A stretch of 62,665 nt of DNA from Bacteroidota bacterium (GTDB lineage: Bacteria; Bacteroidota; Bacteroidia; Chitinophagales; Saprospiraceae). Both the position numbers and the translations under genes were made by a program. The stretch covers positions 1 through 62,665 of the forward strand of contig JACRAN010000113.1 of assembly GCA_016234735.1 (NCBI GenBank), in the 5' to 3' direction. Positions 1 through 7,941 of the stretch are shown here, one piece after another (position 1 is the first letter of the stretch; each line of letters opens with the position of its first letter). The notes beneath the pieces were generated by a model. That model did not search any database. It had not been told where the DNA came from and worked only from the letters and a program-made list of their open reading frames with translations.

Positions 1-37
1 CGACTTCAGTCGCCGTAGCCCTCGGCGACTGAAGTCG
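1..37. repeat. Perfect inverted repeat at the window edge
   Basis: Positions 1-15 (CGACTTCAGTCGCCG) and 23-37 are exact reverse complements with a 7-nt spacer. Each arm is itself a near palindrome (GGCGACT/AGTCGCC), so the element has nested symmetry like REP-type repeats. It lies just past the porin stop codon. No U-tract is visible on the porin strand within the window, so a terminator role is not shown. The element may continue to the left. Confidence 0.7.
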
Positions 38-59
38 CCGGTACAATTTCAAGCATCAA

Positions 60-2204
60 TCAATCCACCAGCCGCCACGACACCCCGAACCGCACCCCGC
101 CGTTCTCGAATCCGAACGGCAACGGGTAGCTGGCCGTCTGGTAAAAATAGGTCTGCATCGGGTAGGCCAGCAGGTTTTCGATTTTGAAAAAGAAGCGGAA
201 CGTTTTCACTTTGAAACTCAGGAACGCATCGAGCAGGGGCGTGAACGGCAGCGCCTGTGCGGTTTGCAATTGGAACTGGCCGGTGAGCGGCTGGTACGTC
301 GGCGGCGTGTAGGCCGAGGCGAGCCGTGCATCCACCCCGATTTTCGTGAGCATCACTTTTTTGAAAATCTTGCCTTCGAGGTAGAGGCTGTGCTTCGAGT
401 ACAACTGCGGCAGGGGCAGCACATCGGAAGTCGTTTGCTGCAAGCCCGCCCAGTTTTCGAGGTGCAGCGGGCCGAGGTGGAAATCCTTGCGCACCGTCAG
501 TTGCAGGATGCTGAAAGCGCCGCTTTGTCGGGGCCGACCAGCGGAGTCGAAATAGACGAGGTTGCTCAAAAGATGGTACTGCCCGCCCGCGGAAAAATGG
601 ATTTGCGGCAGCGAGTAGGTGCCTGACAGGCTGGTTTCCAGCGTTTTATCAAAACTGTTTTTCCAAATTTCTTTTTGGGTCACGTAAAAACGGTTGTGCA
701 GCAGCGAGGTCGAGTAGAGTTGGTTGACCACGTCGAGGCGCAGGTTCCCGATTTTTTTCAAGTTCAAAAACAACTCCCCGCTCAGGCGGAAATCGCCCGC
801 ATTGGCCCCCACGCCGAGGTGTGCGTAGCTCTGGATGCGCAGCCGCTCGCCGGGCGAAAAGTTGAGCCGGGCGGTGAGGAACAGGTGGTGGATGGCCGAC
901 GTGTCCACTGGTTCCTGCTGCACGAAGTGGATGGAATGCACCAGCCCCACTTCCAGCAGGTCGCTCTCCGCCGACAGCGCCCGGCCCGTGGCATCGCTGG
1001 CGGTCTGCGGTTTCAGTTTGAAGGTTTGCAGCTTGAAGGTGTTCTCCAATTTTTTGGTTTCCAACAGGTGCCGCAGGCCCCGTCTGTCCACTAAGAAATC
1101 GCCGTAAAAAGCGGAGTCCGGCGAGGTGTCCGAAAACTTGTAACTCGCTGACTGCCAGGCGATTTGGTGGTAAACTGTGAAAGAACGGGAAGGGTTGAAG
1201 GATTGGGGGATTGAAGGATTGGGGGCTTGCGATTTCGGATTTCGGATTTCGGATTTCGGATTGGGGAGTGAATCAACTTGCGGGGGACTTGGAGATTGGA
1301 CACTCAATGAATCTTGTAAGTTGACTGGCCCCGACTGCCCACCCCGAAGGGGTAAACTGTCCACTGCCGAACTGCCAACTTTCTTCCGTCCGCCGTTCAG
1401 GTAAAAATACTGCGTGTACGCCAGCTCCCGGTTGGCGTAGCGGGTGTTGGCGCTGCTCAACTGCACGTCCACCTGGAAGGCCGGGATGAGGCCGAGGGTC
1501 AGGTCTTCGGCGGCACCGCCGTTGTTTTCCTGCTCTGCGGCGTTGCCCACGTAGCTGAAATAGCCGTCGTACCTGCCGTTTTTTTGGTGAAACCAAAGCC
1601 CCGCCGCCACAGCGGAGTTGGCGGCTTTTTGGAAATCGTAGGCCCCGGTGTTGCTGATTCGGCGGTGTTCGAGGGAGAGGTTCAGCCCATTGGCGAAGTT
1701 GCGGCTGAACTGGAGGTTGAAAAGCGCATCGCCCTGTGTCGGCCCCTGCGAGTAGCCCGCCTGCGTGTATGCCTGCGTGATTTTGTAGTAGCGCACGTCG
1801 GCGGTCGTGAGTTGGTAGAGGTCGAACTGGTGCAGCCCCACGTCGAAGCCACGCCGCCAGGCCGGTTGGAAAAACAGCGGGCGGCTGGCCGAGCCGAGGT
1901 TGCCGAGGCTGGCGAAATCGTACGCCTGCTGCCGGATGGGGTCGTACTGGTGCAGGTTGCCCAGCAGGCTGTCGCTGAACGGGAAAACCTGGTTAGGCTG
2001 GTCGGCGTAGAAAAAATAGATGTCAGAAGTGTCGAGGGTCAGGTTGCCGTTGCCACCACCACGGGCGCTGCCACTGCCGGGGAAACCGCCTGTGCCGCCT
2101 CCTGCACCGCCGCCGAACAGGCTTCCGCCGGGGCGCTGGGCGTAGGTTTTTTCAGCAGATAAAACACTGATAACCAGCAGTATGTAGCATAGAAACTGCC
2201 TCAT
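60..2204 (-). CDS. Putative outer-membrane porin, Bacteroidetes type
   Basis: This 714-residue exported protein starts at the ATG at 2204, because that start gives a clean signal peptide (MRQFLCYILLVISVLSAEKTYAQ); an upstream in-frame ATG would add 19 unconvincing residues. After a Gly-rich stretch, the chain is full of alternating aromatic and polar segments (FDVGLHQFDLYQL, LNLSLEHRRIS, GGYW-like turns) and ends in an aromatic strand (GGVRFGVSWRLVD), as expected of a beta barrel. It resembles the Bacteroidetes 'putative porin' family; the substrate is unknown. A low-complexity insert at about residues 275-335, rich in Pro, Ser and Asn, contains translated CCGAAAT array (positions 1231-1262) and presumably sits in a surface loop. 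The barrel class is inferred from pattern, not from a search. Confidence 0.75.
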   Translation of the reverse strand: MRQFLCYILLVISVLSAEKTYAQRPGGSLFGGGAGGGTGGFPGSGSARGGGNGNLTLDTSDIYFFYADQPNQVFPFSDSLLGNLHQYDPIRQQAYDFASLGNLGSASRPLFFQPAWRRGFDVGLHQFDLYQLTTADVRYYKITQAYTQAGYSQGPTQGDALFNLQFSRNFANGLNLSLEHRRISNTGAYDFQKAANSAVAAGLWFHQKNGRYDGYFSYVGNAAEQENNGGAAEDLTLGLIPAFQVDVQLSSANTRYANRELAYTQYFYLNGGRKKVGSSAVDSLPLRGGQSGPVNLQDSLSVQSPSPPQVDSLPNPKSEIRNPKSQAPNPSIPQSFNPSRSFTVYHQIAWQSASYKFSDTSPDSAFYGDFLVDRRGLRHLLETKKLENTFKLQTFKLKPQTASDATGRALSAESDLLEVGLVHSIHFVQQEPVDTSAIHHLFLTARLNFSPGERLRIQSYAHLGVGANAGDFRLSGELFLNLKKIGNLRLDVVNQLYSTSLLHNRFYVTQKEIWKNSFDKTLETSLSGTYSLPQIHFSAGGQYHLLSNLVYFDSAGRPRQSGAFSILQLTVRKDFHLGPLHLENWAGLQQTTSDVLPLPQLYSKHSLYLEGKIFKKVMLTKIGVDARLASAYTPPTYQPLTGQFQLQTAQALPFTPLLDAFLSFKVKTFRFFFKIENLLAYPMQTYFYQTASYPLPFGFENGGVRFGVSWRLVD
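1190..1262. repeat. Period-7 array inside the porin gene
   Basis: Positions 1231-1262 are four copies of GATTTCG plus GATT. They are preceded by a degenerate GGATTGA/GGATTGG stretch with the same 7-bp spacing (about 1195-1230). Read on the gene strand, it gives NPKSEIRNPKS followed by a Pro/Ser/Asn-rich stretch, in frame with the porin. Confidence 0.9.
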
Positions 2205-2314
2205 TGAAATGGTTTGTTTGCAGCAAAATAACGGTGTTGAAATGGGTTTTGCGGGAAGCATTTGCTAAAATTTAACCGATGCCATTTGTCCCGTGTCGGA
2301 ATGACCACTATTTT

Positions 2315-2755
2315 TCATTTTTTAATCTTCTGCCCATTTTTGCCTGCGGCTGTTATCAAAGCATCCAAGAATTTTGTTTTTAGGTCTGTCGGTACAGAAG
2401 TTGCCAATATTTTGTCGTAAATCTCTTGCAAATCAAAGCCGTCGTGAACTGGATTTTCAATTTCAGTGAAAAGAATCTTGTTGTCCACTTGTCGCTTTGC
2501 AATTACTTGAAAAAATATTGCCGGTGCTTTGTCGAGCACCTTGAAAAGTGTCTCGTTGCTCCATTCGGAATATTCCAAATTAGTATTGCAGGAACTGTCA
2601 AAGGTGCATAAAAAGTCGTCTACAATTTGAAAAGTCAGACTGTCCAAATGGTCGATAACTATTTTCACTTTGTCAATATCGCATTTGTCGCACGAAGTAT
2701 TGGCAAACGCTGTCGTGAAGGTTAAAAACGTAAATAAGGTTAAAAATTCTTTCAT
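2315..2755 (-). CDS. Small secreted protein of unknown function
   Basis: This is a 146-residue protein with an N-terminal signal peptide (MKEFLTLFTFLTFTTAFA, cleavage before NTSCDKC). The mature part has a CDKCD motif and two further cysteines (FLCTFDSSCN), which suggests disulfides in the periplasm or outside the cell. The rest is mostly helical and acidic/lysine-rich with no motif I recognise. The gene is clearly more AT-rich than the porin and methyltransferase on either side, which may mean recent acquisition. It lies alone, 53 bp from the upstream end of the porin gene. Confidence 0.6.
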   Translation of the reverse strand: MKEFLTLFTFLTFTTAFANTSCDKCDIDKVKIVIDHLDSLTFQIVDDFLCTFDSSCNTNLEYSEWSNETLFKVLDKAPAIFFQVIAKRQVDNKILFTEIENPVHDGFDLQEIYDKILATSVPTDLKTKFLDALITAAGKNGQKIKK

Positions 2756-2813
2756 AAATCTCTGTTCATCAATAGTTGTGAGTCATTTTTAGCATGACAT
2801 GCAACGTGAAATT

Positions 2814-3578
2814 TCACGTCATTTTTCCGAAAAAAACTTTGGTCAAATACCAAAAATCCACCTCGCCGCCCTCCGCATGGGCATCAAAAGTAGCGCTTAA
2901 AGATTGCATGGCGGCACCGTGGCGGGCATGTTTTTCATCGAAGGCGTAGGAGCAGGAGAGGTAGCGGCCCTTCACGCCCTCGAAACCGAATCGCTGGCGG
3001 TAGTCGAATTCCCGGCTGGCGAAGCCGTTTTTGCCAAAAAACGGGGCGAGTTGCGCCTCGCCGATGTGGCGGTGGTCGATTTTGTCGAGGTCAATGGAGA
3101 AGTCCCGAAGGGAAGCGTCGTAGTCCCGCATGAACGCCGAGCGGTCATCGTTGCGGTCGTTCCAGATGAGCAGCGCCCAGCCGCCGGGCCGGAGGATGCG
3201 CAAAAACTCCCGCCGTGCCGCCTCCCGGTCGAACCAGTGGAACGCCTGCGCCGCTACGACAAAATCGGCGCAGTGGCCGGGCAGGCTGATGGCTTCCGCC
3301 GTGCCATCCACGCTGTGCAGGTTGGGGTAGTGGCCGAACAGCCGCTCCGCCGCCGCCCGCATGTCGGGGTTTGGCTCAACGGCAAAGGTCGGGTTGCCGT
3401 TTTCCAGAAAAAGTTCGGTCAGCTTGCCCGTGCCGGAGCCGATGTCTGCCACGACGGAATTGGCCGTCAGGTCCAACTCGTTTTTCATAAAGTCCAGTAA
3501 ATCAGGCGGATAGCCGGGGCGGAAGCGGATATAATTTTCGACGGTGGAGGAGAAGCGGGTGAGAGAGTTGGAGGTCAT
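2814..3578 (-). CDS. Class I SAM-dependent methyltransferase
   Basis: This is a 254-residue cytoplasmic enzyme of the Methyltransf_11 type. The SAM-binding glycine loop is VVADIGSGTGKLTELF at about residues 41-56. The acidic residue that ends strand 2 is in FAVEPNPDM, and the post-II motif is in ADFVVAAQAFHWFD. The FHWFD segment and LRILRPGGWALLIWND match the family that includes the trans-aconitate and ubiquinone/menaquinone-like methyltransferases. The substrate cannot be told. The start codon overlaps the stop of the upstream gene by 4 bp (ATGA), so the two are translationally coupled and presumably share the promoter at 4364-4394. Confidence 0.85.
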   Translation of the reverse strand: MTSNSLTRFSSTVENYIRFRPGYPPDLLDFMKNELDLTANSVVADIGSGTGKLTELFLENGNPTFAVEPNPDMRAAAERLFGHYPNLHSVDGTAEAISLPGHCADFVVAAQAFHWFDREAARREFLRILRPGGWALLIWNDRNDDRSAFMRDYDASLRDFSIDLDKIDHRHIGEAQLAPFFGKNGFASREFDYRQRFGFEGVKGRYLSCSYAFDEKHARHGAAMQSLSATFDAHAEGGEVDFWYLTKVFFGKMT

Positions 3579-4348
3579 TGGCTTCGGTTTTCAAATGTGT
3601 GCATCAGTTTTTGGAGGTACTGGGCTGTCGTTTCCTTGAGGTAAACGCCGAGCGAGATGGCCGCTTTGTCCAGCAGGTTGATGTCGAAAAACGTGTAGTT
3701 GAACTGATGTTCGCTGCCGTCGGTGAGGCGCTCCCGGTTGCTGACCAGCAGCGAAAGTTCGGAGGTGGAGAGGTTGTTCACACCGCCTGCGTCCACGTAT
3801 TTTTTCATGCGGCGCTCACAGGCTTCGAGCGCTTTTTCGAGGATTTCGAGGTCGCCCGCCGCATCGGCCAGTATTTTCCGCTGGAGGTGGATGCTGTCCA
3901 CCACGTCAGCTTTTTCCGATTTGACTTCCCCGTCTTCTTTTTCGACGGAAAAATAGCTGTCGTCGATGTCGTTGTTGAATTGTTGCACGGTGTCTAAGTG
4001 CAGCGCCGCCAGTTCCCGCATGGGTTCGATGATGCGCCGAAACTTTTTGGTGAGCAACTCGTGGCAGGCTTTTTCGCCTGCGAGGCTGCCCTGGGCGTGG
4101 TTTTCGCCGAAGTCGATGAACATGGCCAGCAACTCGTTTGGCACCTCGTGGTCAACGGCCCTCGTCTGGCTCAGGAGCGTCGAAAATGCCTGCGCTTTCT
4201 GCTGGAACAGTGCGGTTTTTTTCAGAATTTCATCCAACGTCTCTGGCTGGTTTTCCAGATGGGCATCGGGTTCCGGCACTGGCGGCAGGTCAGAGCCGAA
4301 GGCTTGTGGCGGGTTGTTCCCGAAGAGGCTGTCGTATGGGTTGGGCAT
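3575..4348 (-). CDS. Hypothetical helical protein coupled to a methyltransferase
   Basis: This is a 257-residue protein without signal peptide or membrane segments. The start at 4348 (MPNPYDSLFG) is preferred because a consensus promoter -7 box lies 16 bp upstream; the longer ORF would begin inside it. The first 45 residues are Pro-rich. The rest is helical with heptad-like leucines (LKKTALFQQKAQAFSTLL, LEILEKALEACERRMKKY), so a coiled coil or helical bundle is likely. I do not recognise a family. The ATGA overlap with the methyltransferase suggests a shared job. Confidence 0.7.
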   Translation of the reverse strand: MPNPYDSLFGNNPPQAFGSDLPPVPEPDAHLENQPETLDEILKKTALFQQKAQAFSTLLSQTRAVDHEVPNELLAMFIDFGENHAQGSLAGEKACHELLTKKFRRIIEPMRELAALHLDTVQQFNNDIDDSYFSVEKEDGEVKSEKADVVDSIHLQRKILADAAGDLEILEKALEACERRMKKYVDAGGVNNLSTSELSLLVSNRERLTDGSEHQFNYTFFDINLLDKAAISLGVYLKETTAQYLQKLMHTFENRSQ

Positions 4349-4363
4349 GAGCGCTAATTTGAA

Positions 4364-4394
4364 CAAAGGTATTTTTTCCTGTAAAATTCTGCAA
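4364..4394 (-). promoter_or_regulatory. Bacteroidetes-type promoter
   Basis: On the minus strand, TTG (complement of 4392-4394) is followed after exactly 20 nt by TACCTTTG (complement of 4364-4371). This matches the Bacteroidota sigma-ABfr consensus TTG-N19-21-TAnnTTTG. It reads into the coiled-coil/methyltransferase pair, with the start codon 16 nt downstream. Confidence 0.75.
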
Positions 4395-4397
4395 TCA

Positions 4398-5093
4398 TTA
4401 TAGTTTAAGCCCTTTTTCGGCCTTCATTTTAAATAGAGAAACGCCAACTTTGATGCCAGCGTCGGCGTGAAGAAGTGACCACTCACCTTCACTCTGGTCT
4501 CTGGGAGGGAAAATTATCCACTCATGTTCAGGGATGTTATCTACTGCGGATTCATTGAAAAGCTCATGGTCAATTGACACCCACTTCAGACCGACACCGC
4601 AATAAAATTCGACAAAAAAATGGCGGGCAAACCATCCAGTCACTCCATAGTTGAAGCAGAAGCCTCGCGTATCCCGCTCGATGTCTGATTTTTCAAAACG
4701 ATATGCTTGCCTGTTTGCAAGACGCACGTAACCGTCCGTTTTATAGTATTGCTGGTCAACAGTGAAGACTTCGGCTTCGAAGTAATAACTGGCAGTTTCA
4801 CCAAGCGGAACATTGTATCGTACACCGCCTTTGATTTTATGGTAGTTCCAGTCTTTTTTATACCAATTCCATTCAGCCAGACCCAATTTCTCATATTGAA
4901 TCCCGTACTCAAATTCGACACTGATGTTCTGGTTGATTTTCACCTCTAACCCAGGCAAAATACATGCAACGTGTGGATTAAATAGGCTGGTAGGTGTAAT
5001 TTTGAAGGCTATTCGGTCAGTATTGTAAATTTTTTGTGCTGTACAGACCTGACTTAGCAGCCCTAAGATGATAGTTGCGAAGGTTATTTTCAT
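4398..5093 (-). CDS. Exported beta-rich protein, probably outer membrane
   Basis: This is a 231-residue protein. The start at 5093 is chosen because it opens a typical signal peptide (MKITFATIILGLLSQVCTAQ); the ORF extends 61 codons further upstream but only as read-through of the neighbouring GC-rich gene. The mature part alternates hydrophobic and polar residues (ISVEFEYGIQYEK, VRYNVPLG, ASYYFEAEVF, FFVEFYCGVGLKWVSI), which suggests a small beta barrel of the DUF3575-like kind common in Bacteroidetes. It starts 37 bp after the glycosyltransferase gene on the same strand. It is more AT-rich than that gene. Confidence 0.65.
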   Translation of the reverse strand: MKITFATIILGLLSQVCTAQKIYNTDRIAFKITPTSLFNPHVACILPGLEVKINQNISVEFEYGIQYEKLGLAEWNWYKKDWNYHKIKGGVRYNVPLGETASYYFEAEVFTVDQQYYKTDGYVRLANRQAYRFEKSDIERDTRGFCFNYGVTGWFARHFFVEFYCGVGLKWVSIDHELFNESAVDNIPEHEWIIFPPRDQSEGEWSLLHADAGIKVGVSLFKMKAEKGLKL

Positions 5094-5130
5094 CAGGAAT
5101 TTTTTTGAAGCGTTTTGAGGGAAACGTACC

Positions 5131-7227
5131 TCAAGCGCCTTTCGCAGCCTGTCGCCCCAGTTCCCGCCACCCCTTCCACACCACCTCCAAATCCCGCCCC
5201 GGTTCGTAATCTTTGGCATAGAAAAAATCGAGCCGCCGGGCGGTGGCCTCGTCGAGTTGCCTGCCGGGGAAGGCATCGGCGGGGGAGAGGATGCCGGGGC
5301 GGACGGGGGGGATTTCGGATTTCGGATTTCGGATTTCGGATTGAGTGCTGGAATAGCCGACCCACGATTTTTTTCCGATAAAAACCAGCACCAGGTTTCT
5401 CAAAAATCCCCCCGGTTTTTTCACCAAAAACAACAGCGGAACGGCCAACAACAAAAAGCCAACAGCCAACAGCAAATCCAGCAGCCGCTTGCTGCGCCGG
5501 GCCATCGGGCTGGCGATTTTGTAGCGGACTGAGGTGGTGTAAAGTTCTCCCGAAGCGTCCTTCGAACTGCTGCCGATGATGGTCTGGCTGCCCTCCGGCA
5601 CCGTTTTGAACTCGATGCGGGGGCCGAGCCGCTCCATCCAATGCATTGTCTGTGAGGCAGTTGCGTCTTTCAGGCAGAAGATGATTTCGTCCAGGTGGTA
5701 CAGCGCAGCGATTTCGTCCAGTGGCTGGATTTCGGATTTCGGATTTCGGATTTCGGAGCCAGGCCCGTCCGAAATCCGAAATCCGAAATCCGAAATCGGG
5801 ATGGCTGTTCCGATAAAATTTCGCTCCACTCCCGCCTTCGCCAGCAACTGCTGCACCCGCTCACTTTCAAGTTGCGACCCAACGATGGCGAGGTTGGCCG
5901 GGCGGGTGCGGCCCACGCTGAGGTTGCCCGTTTTAAAAAAATGAAAAACCAGCCGCAGCGCCGCCAGCGCCAACAGCGCCCAGGCCGTGCCGAGCAGGAT
6001 GACCGCCCTCGACGGGCGCAGGTCAAGCGGCAGGAAACCGTACACCGCCGAGATGACGACCGTGCCGAGCAGCAGCCCACGGGTGAGGCGGCGCAGGTTG
6101 AAAGGCTCGTCGTAGCCGCCGCTGAAGAACAGCGCCGCCAGCCACAGCAGCGTGTAAAACGGCGCATTGAAATACAAAAAAGTAGGCTTGAACCACGCAG
6201 GGTCGTGGTAAAAATAGTTGGCCCAAAAGGTCTTCGACAGCCACAGTCCGCTGAATATCAGCACCGCATCAAGCACAGGGAGTTGGCTTTTTTTGAAAAA
6301 ATTGCCGAGCAGCGTCAAGCCTGCCCGCAGCCAGATGGCCCCGTAGATCATGGCGACGAAGAGCGACGCCTGTCGCCCGGTGAAGTGCTTCCGGGCAAAG
6401 ATGATCATGGCCTGGTAAAACGTGCGGACGTAGTTGAGGCTCCCCTTTTTCGTGCTTACGCCATTGTAGTGGATGATGGTGGTGTCGGAGAAGTAGTAGT
6501 TTTTGTAGCCAGCCTGCACGATGCGGTAGCTCAGGTCAATGTCCTCGCCGTACATGAAAAACGCCTCGTCGAGCAGGCCGATTTTGTCCAAAACGGAGCG
6601 GCGCAGCAGCATGAACGCCCCGGCCAGCACGTCCACCTCGTGGGTCTCGTTTTTGTCGAGGTAGCCGAGGTGGTAGCGCCCGAAGGTTTTCGATTTGGGG
6701 AAAATAGCCGCCAGTCCAAATGTCTTGCAGAACGCCACCCACGGCGAGGGGAACCCCCGTTTGCTTTCGGGCAAGAACTGTCCGCTGCCGTCCATCATCT
6801 TCACGCCCAGCCCGCCCGCCTCCGGGTGCGTTTCCATGAACTCGACGCACTTGGTCAGCGTGTCCTCCCGCACGATGGTGTCTGGGTTCAGCAGCAGGAC
6901 GTAGGGATTTCGGATTTCGGATTTCGGATTTCGGATTTCGGGTTTCGGGTTTCGGATTTCGGGTTTCGGGTTTCGGATTTCGGATGCTCGGATTGCCTGA
7001 TTGTTCGCTACCGCAAAGCCTGTGTTTTGTTGGTTGGCGATGAGTTTTACTTCGGGGAAATGGGTGCGCACCATCTGTACGCTGTCGTCGGAGGAGGCGT
7101 TGTCCACAACCCAGACGGCCTCCCCCCAGCCCCCTCCCAAGGAGGGGGAGTAGGCACGTCGGACGCTCAGGAGGCATTGCTCCAGAAAGTGTCGGACGTT
7201 GTAGTTGACGATGATGGTGGTGAGCAT
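5131..7227 (-). CDS. Family 2 glycosyltransferase fused to a sugar-transferase-like membrane domain
   Basis: This is a 698-residue membrane protein. Residues 1-about 285 are a GT2 catalytic domain like rhamnosyltransferases: MLTTIIVNYNVRHFLEQCL, VVDNASSDDSV, NTGFAVANNQ, the donor/metal loop LLLNPDT, and EDIDLSYRI with the general-base region. A hydrophobic middle follows (about 290-430), then a Rossmann-like stretch (NLAIVGSQLESERVQQLL), and then a segment resembling the entry of polyprenyl-phosphate sugar transferases (MARRSKRLLDLLLAVGFLLLAVPLLFLV). The usual catalytic part of the latter is short or degenerate. Three period-7 arrays interrupt the frame, at residues 81-108, 477-500 and about 629-640; the first falls exactly between the helix and the LLLNPDT strand of the GT2 fold. 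It starts 6 bp after ptuB, so it may share that transcript. A role in surface polysaccharide or glycolipid synthesis is inferred. Confidence 0.8.
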   Translation of the reverse strand: MLTTIIVNYNVRHFLEQCLLSVRRAYSPSLGGGWGEAVWVVDNASSDDSVQMVRTHFPEVKLIANQQNTGFAVANNQAIRASEIRNPKPEIRNPKPEIRNPKSEIRNPYVLLLNPDTIVREDTLTKCVEFMETHPEAGGLGVKMMDGSGQFLPESKRGFPSPWVAFCKTFGLAAIFPKSKTFGRYHLGYLDKNETHEVDVLAGAFMLLRRSVLDKIGLLDEAFFMYGEDIDLSYRIVQAGYKNYYFSDTTIIHYNGVSTKKGSLNYVRTFYQAMIIFARKHFTGRQASLFVAMIYGAIWLRAGLTLLGNFFKKSQLPVLDAVLIFSGLWLSKTFWANYFYHDPAWFKPTFLYFNAPFYTLLWLAALFFSGGYDEPFNLRRLTRGLLLGTVVISAVYGFLPLDLRPSRAVILLGTAWALLALAALRLVFHFFKTGNLSVGRTRPANLAIVGSQLESERVQQLLAKAGVERNFIGTAIPISDFGFRISDGPGSEIRNPKSEIQPLDEIAALYHLDEIIFCLKDATASQTMHWMERLGPRIEFKTVPEGSQTIIGSSSKDASGELYTTSVRYKIASPMARRSKRLLDLLLAVGFLLLAVPLLFLVKKPGGFLRNLVLVFIGKKSWVGYSSTQSEIRNPKSEIPPVRPGILSPADAFPGRQLDEATARRLDFFYAKDYEPGRDLEVVWKGWRELGRQAAKGA
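5311..5342. repeat. Period-7 array (GATTTCG)n, third array of the glycosyltransferase gene
   Basis: Four perfect GATTTCG units are followed by GATT. It encodes SEIRNPKSEI near residue 630 of the glycosyltransferase. Confidence 0.9.
5728..5797. repeat. Perfect 29-bp inverted pair of period-7 arrays
   Basis: 5728-5756 is (GATTTCG)x4 plus G, and 5769-5797 is its exact reverse complement, with a 12-nt spacer (AGCCAGGCCCGT). The pair lies inside the glycosyltransferase reading frame and would form a 29-bp stem in both DNA and mRNA. Confidence 0.95.
6906..6985. repeat. 80-bp period-7 array with GATTTCG and GGTTTCG units
   Basis: About 11 units are seen: GATTTCG, with four units changed to GGTTTCG. 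It encodes repeated NPKSEIR/NPKPEIR peptides between the NNQ helix and the LLLNPDT strand of the glycosyltransferase. Confidence 0.95.
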
Positions 7228-7233
7228 GGGCGG

Positions 7234-7938
7234 TTACTTGGCGGGGTATCGGTTTCTCTTTTTGATATCTTTCAAGAACCAGATTGCCACTTGACAAAAT
7301 GGTCTAAACCGGAGATGCTCGCCCTTCTTATGCTTGACAGACCAAGCTTCAATTTCTTTTTGGATAATTTCTTTTGTCCAATCTTTGACAGGATATTGCT
7401 TAATAAGCAGTTCCCTCGCAATGTCCACCGCATCCCGACGAGCTTTTTTAAGGTTTTCATTATTCAGGTTAAGCAGTTTCAAATCATGTTCGACCTCATC
7501 TGTTTGCTTAGTTGGCACAATGCTTCCATCTGAGGCGTAAGTAATCAATATTTCTACTTCCTTATCATGCGGATTTAAAACTATTAATCTCGTCTCCAAC
7601 TTGCTTTTGTCACAATGAATATCGCCTTGTGAAAAACCATTGCACACACCGAGCATTTTAGTGTAGTCCAAATCTTTTTTGGGAAATTCATCTTGGGAAA
7701 GATAATGCTCAACTTCTATCATTGGCTTCGTTGCTTGTTCGTCACGCCCCAAACTGCTCCGTTTTAAGCTAATGCGTTTCATGCAATAGGCACAAAGATG
7801 GCCTTGCTCTTCCAGCAGGGCTTTTTTCAACGATTGTCCAGTATCTCCAAAACCTTTAAACGTGGCATTGGCGGTGGATTCCCGATAATTTTTAAGTGTC
7901 TGAGGCTCGTTTGAAACCTTCTTCTCAATGTATTTCAT
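7234..7938 (-). CDS. ptuB: Septu defence HNH endonuclease PtuB (TIGR02646-like)
   Basis: This 234-residue protein has the layout of the retron/Septu HNH nucleases. A zinc knuckle C49xxC52 (HLCAYCMKRI) is followed by IEVEH with E77/H78, a CNG motif near 99-101, and the distal HCDKSK motif at 108-113. It is the effector nuclease expected to act with the ATPase PtuA encoded 3 bp upstream. In known Septu systems, PtuA and PtuB form a complex that cleaves nucleic acid on phage infection. The gene is AT-rich relative to recR and the glycosyltransferase, which fits acquisition by transfer. The family is recognised from motifs and gene order, not from a search. Confidence 0.88.
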   Translation of the reverse strand: MKYIEKKVSNEPQTLKNYRESTANATFKGFGDTGQSLKKALLEEQGHLCAYCMKRISLKRSSLGRDEQATKPMIEVEHYLSQDEFPKKDLDYTKMLGVCNGFSQGDIHCDKSKLETRLIVLNPHDKEVEILITYASDGSIVPTKQTDEVEHDLKLLNLNNENLKKARRDAVDIARELLIKQYPVKDWTKEIIQKEIEAWSVKHKKGEHLRFRPFCQVAIWFLKDIKKRNRYPAK

Positions 7939-7941
7939 GGG

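Noticed and set aside
6906-6985. CRISPR-like array
   Set aside because: Units are 7 bp, directly adjacent, with no spacers, and inside a coding sequence. No cas genes are in the window.
5695-7533. 612-codon plus-strand frame
   Set aside because: It is the antisense shadow of the glycosyltransferase and ptuB. It stays open because the CCGAAAT arrays have no stops on either strand and the region is GC-rich. No protein motif is visible.
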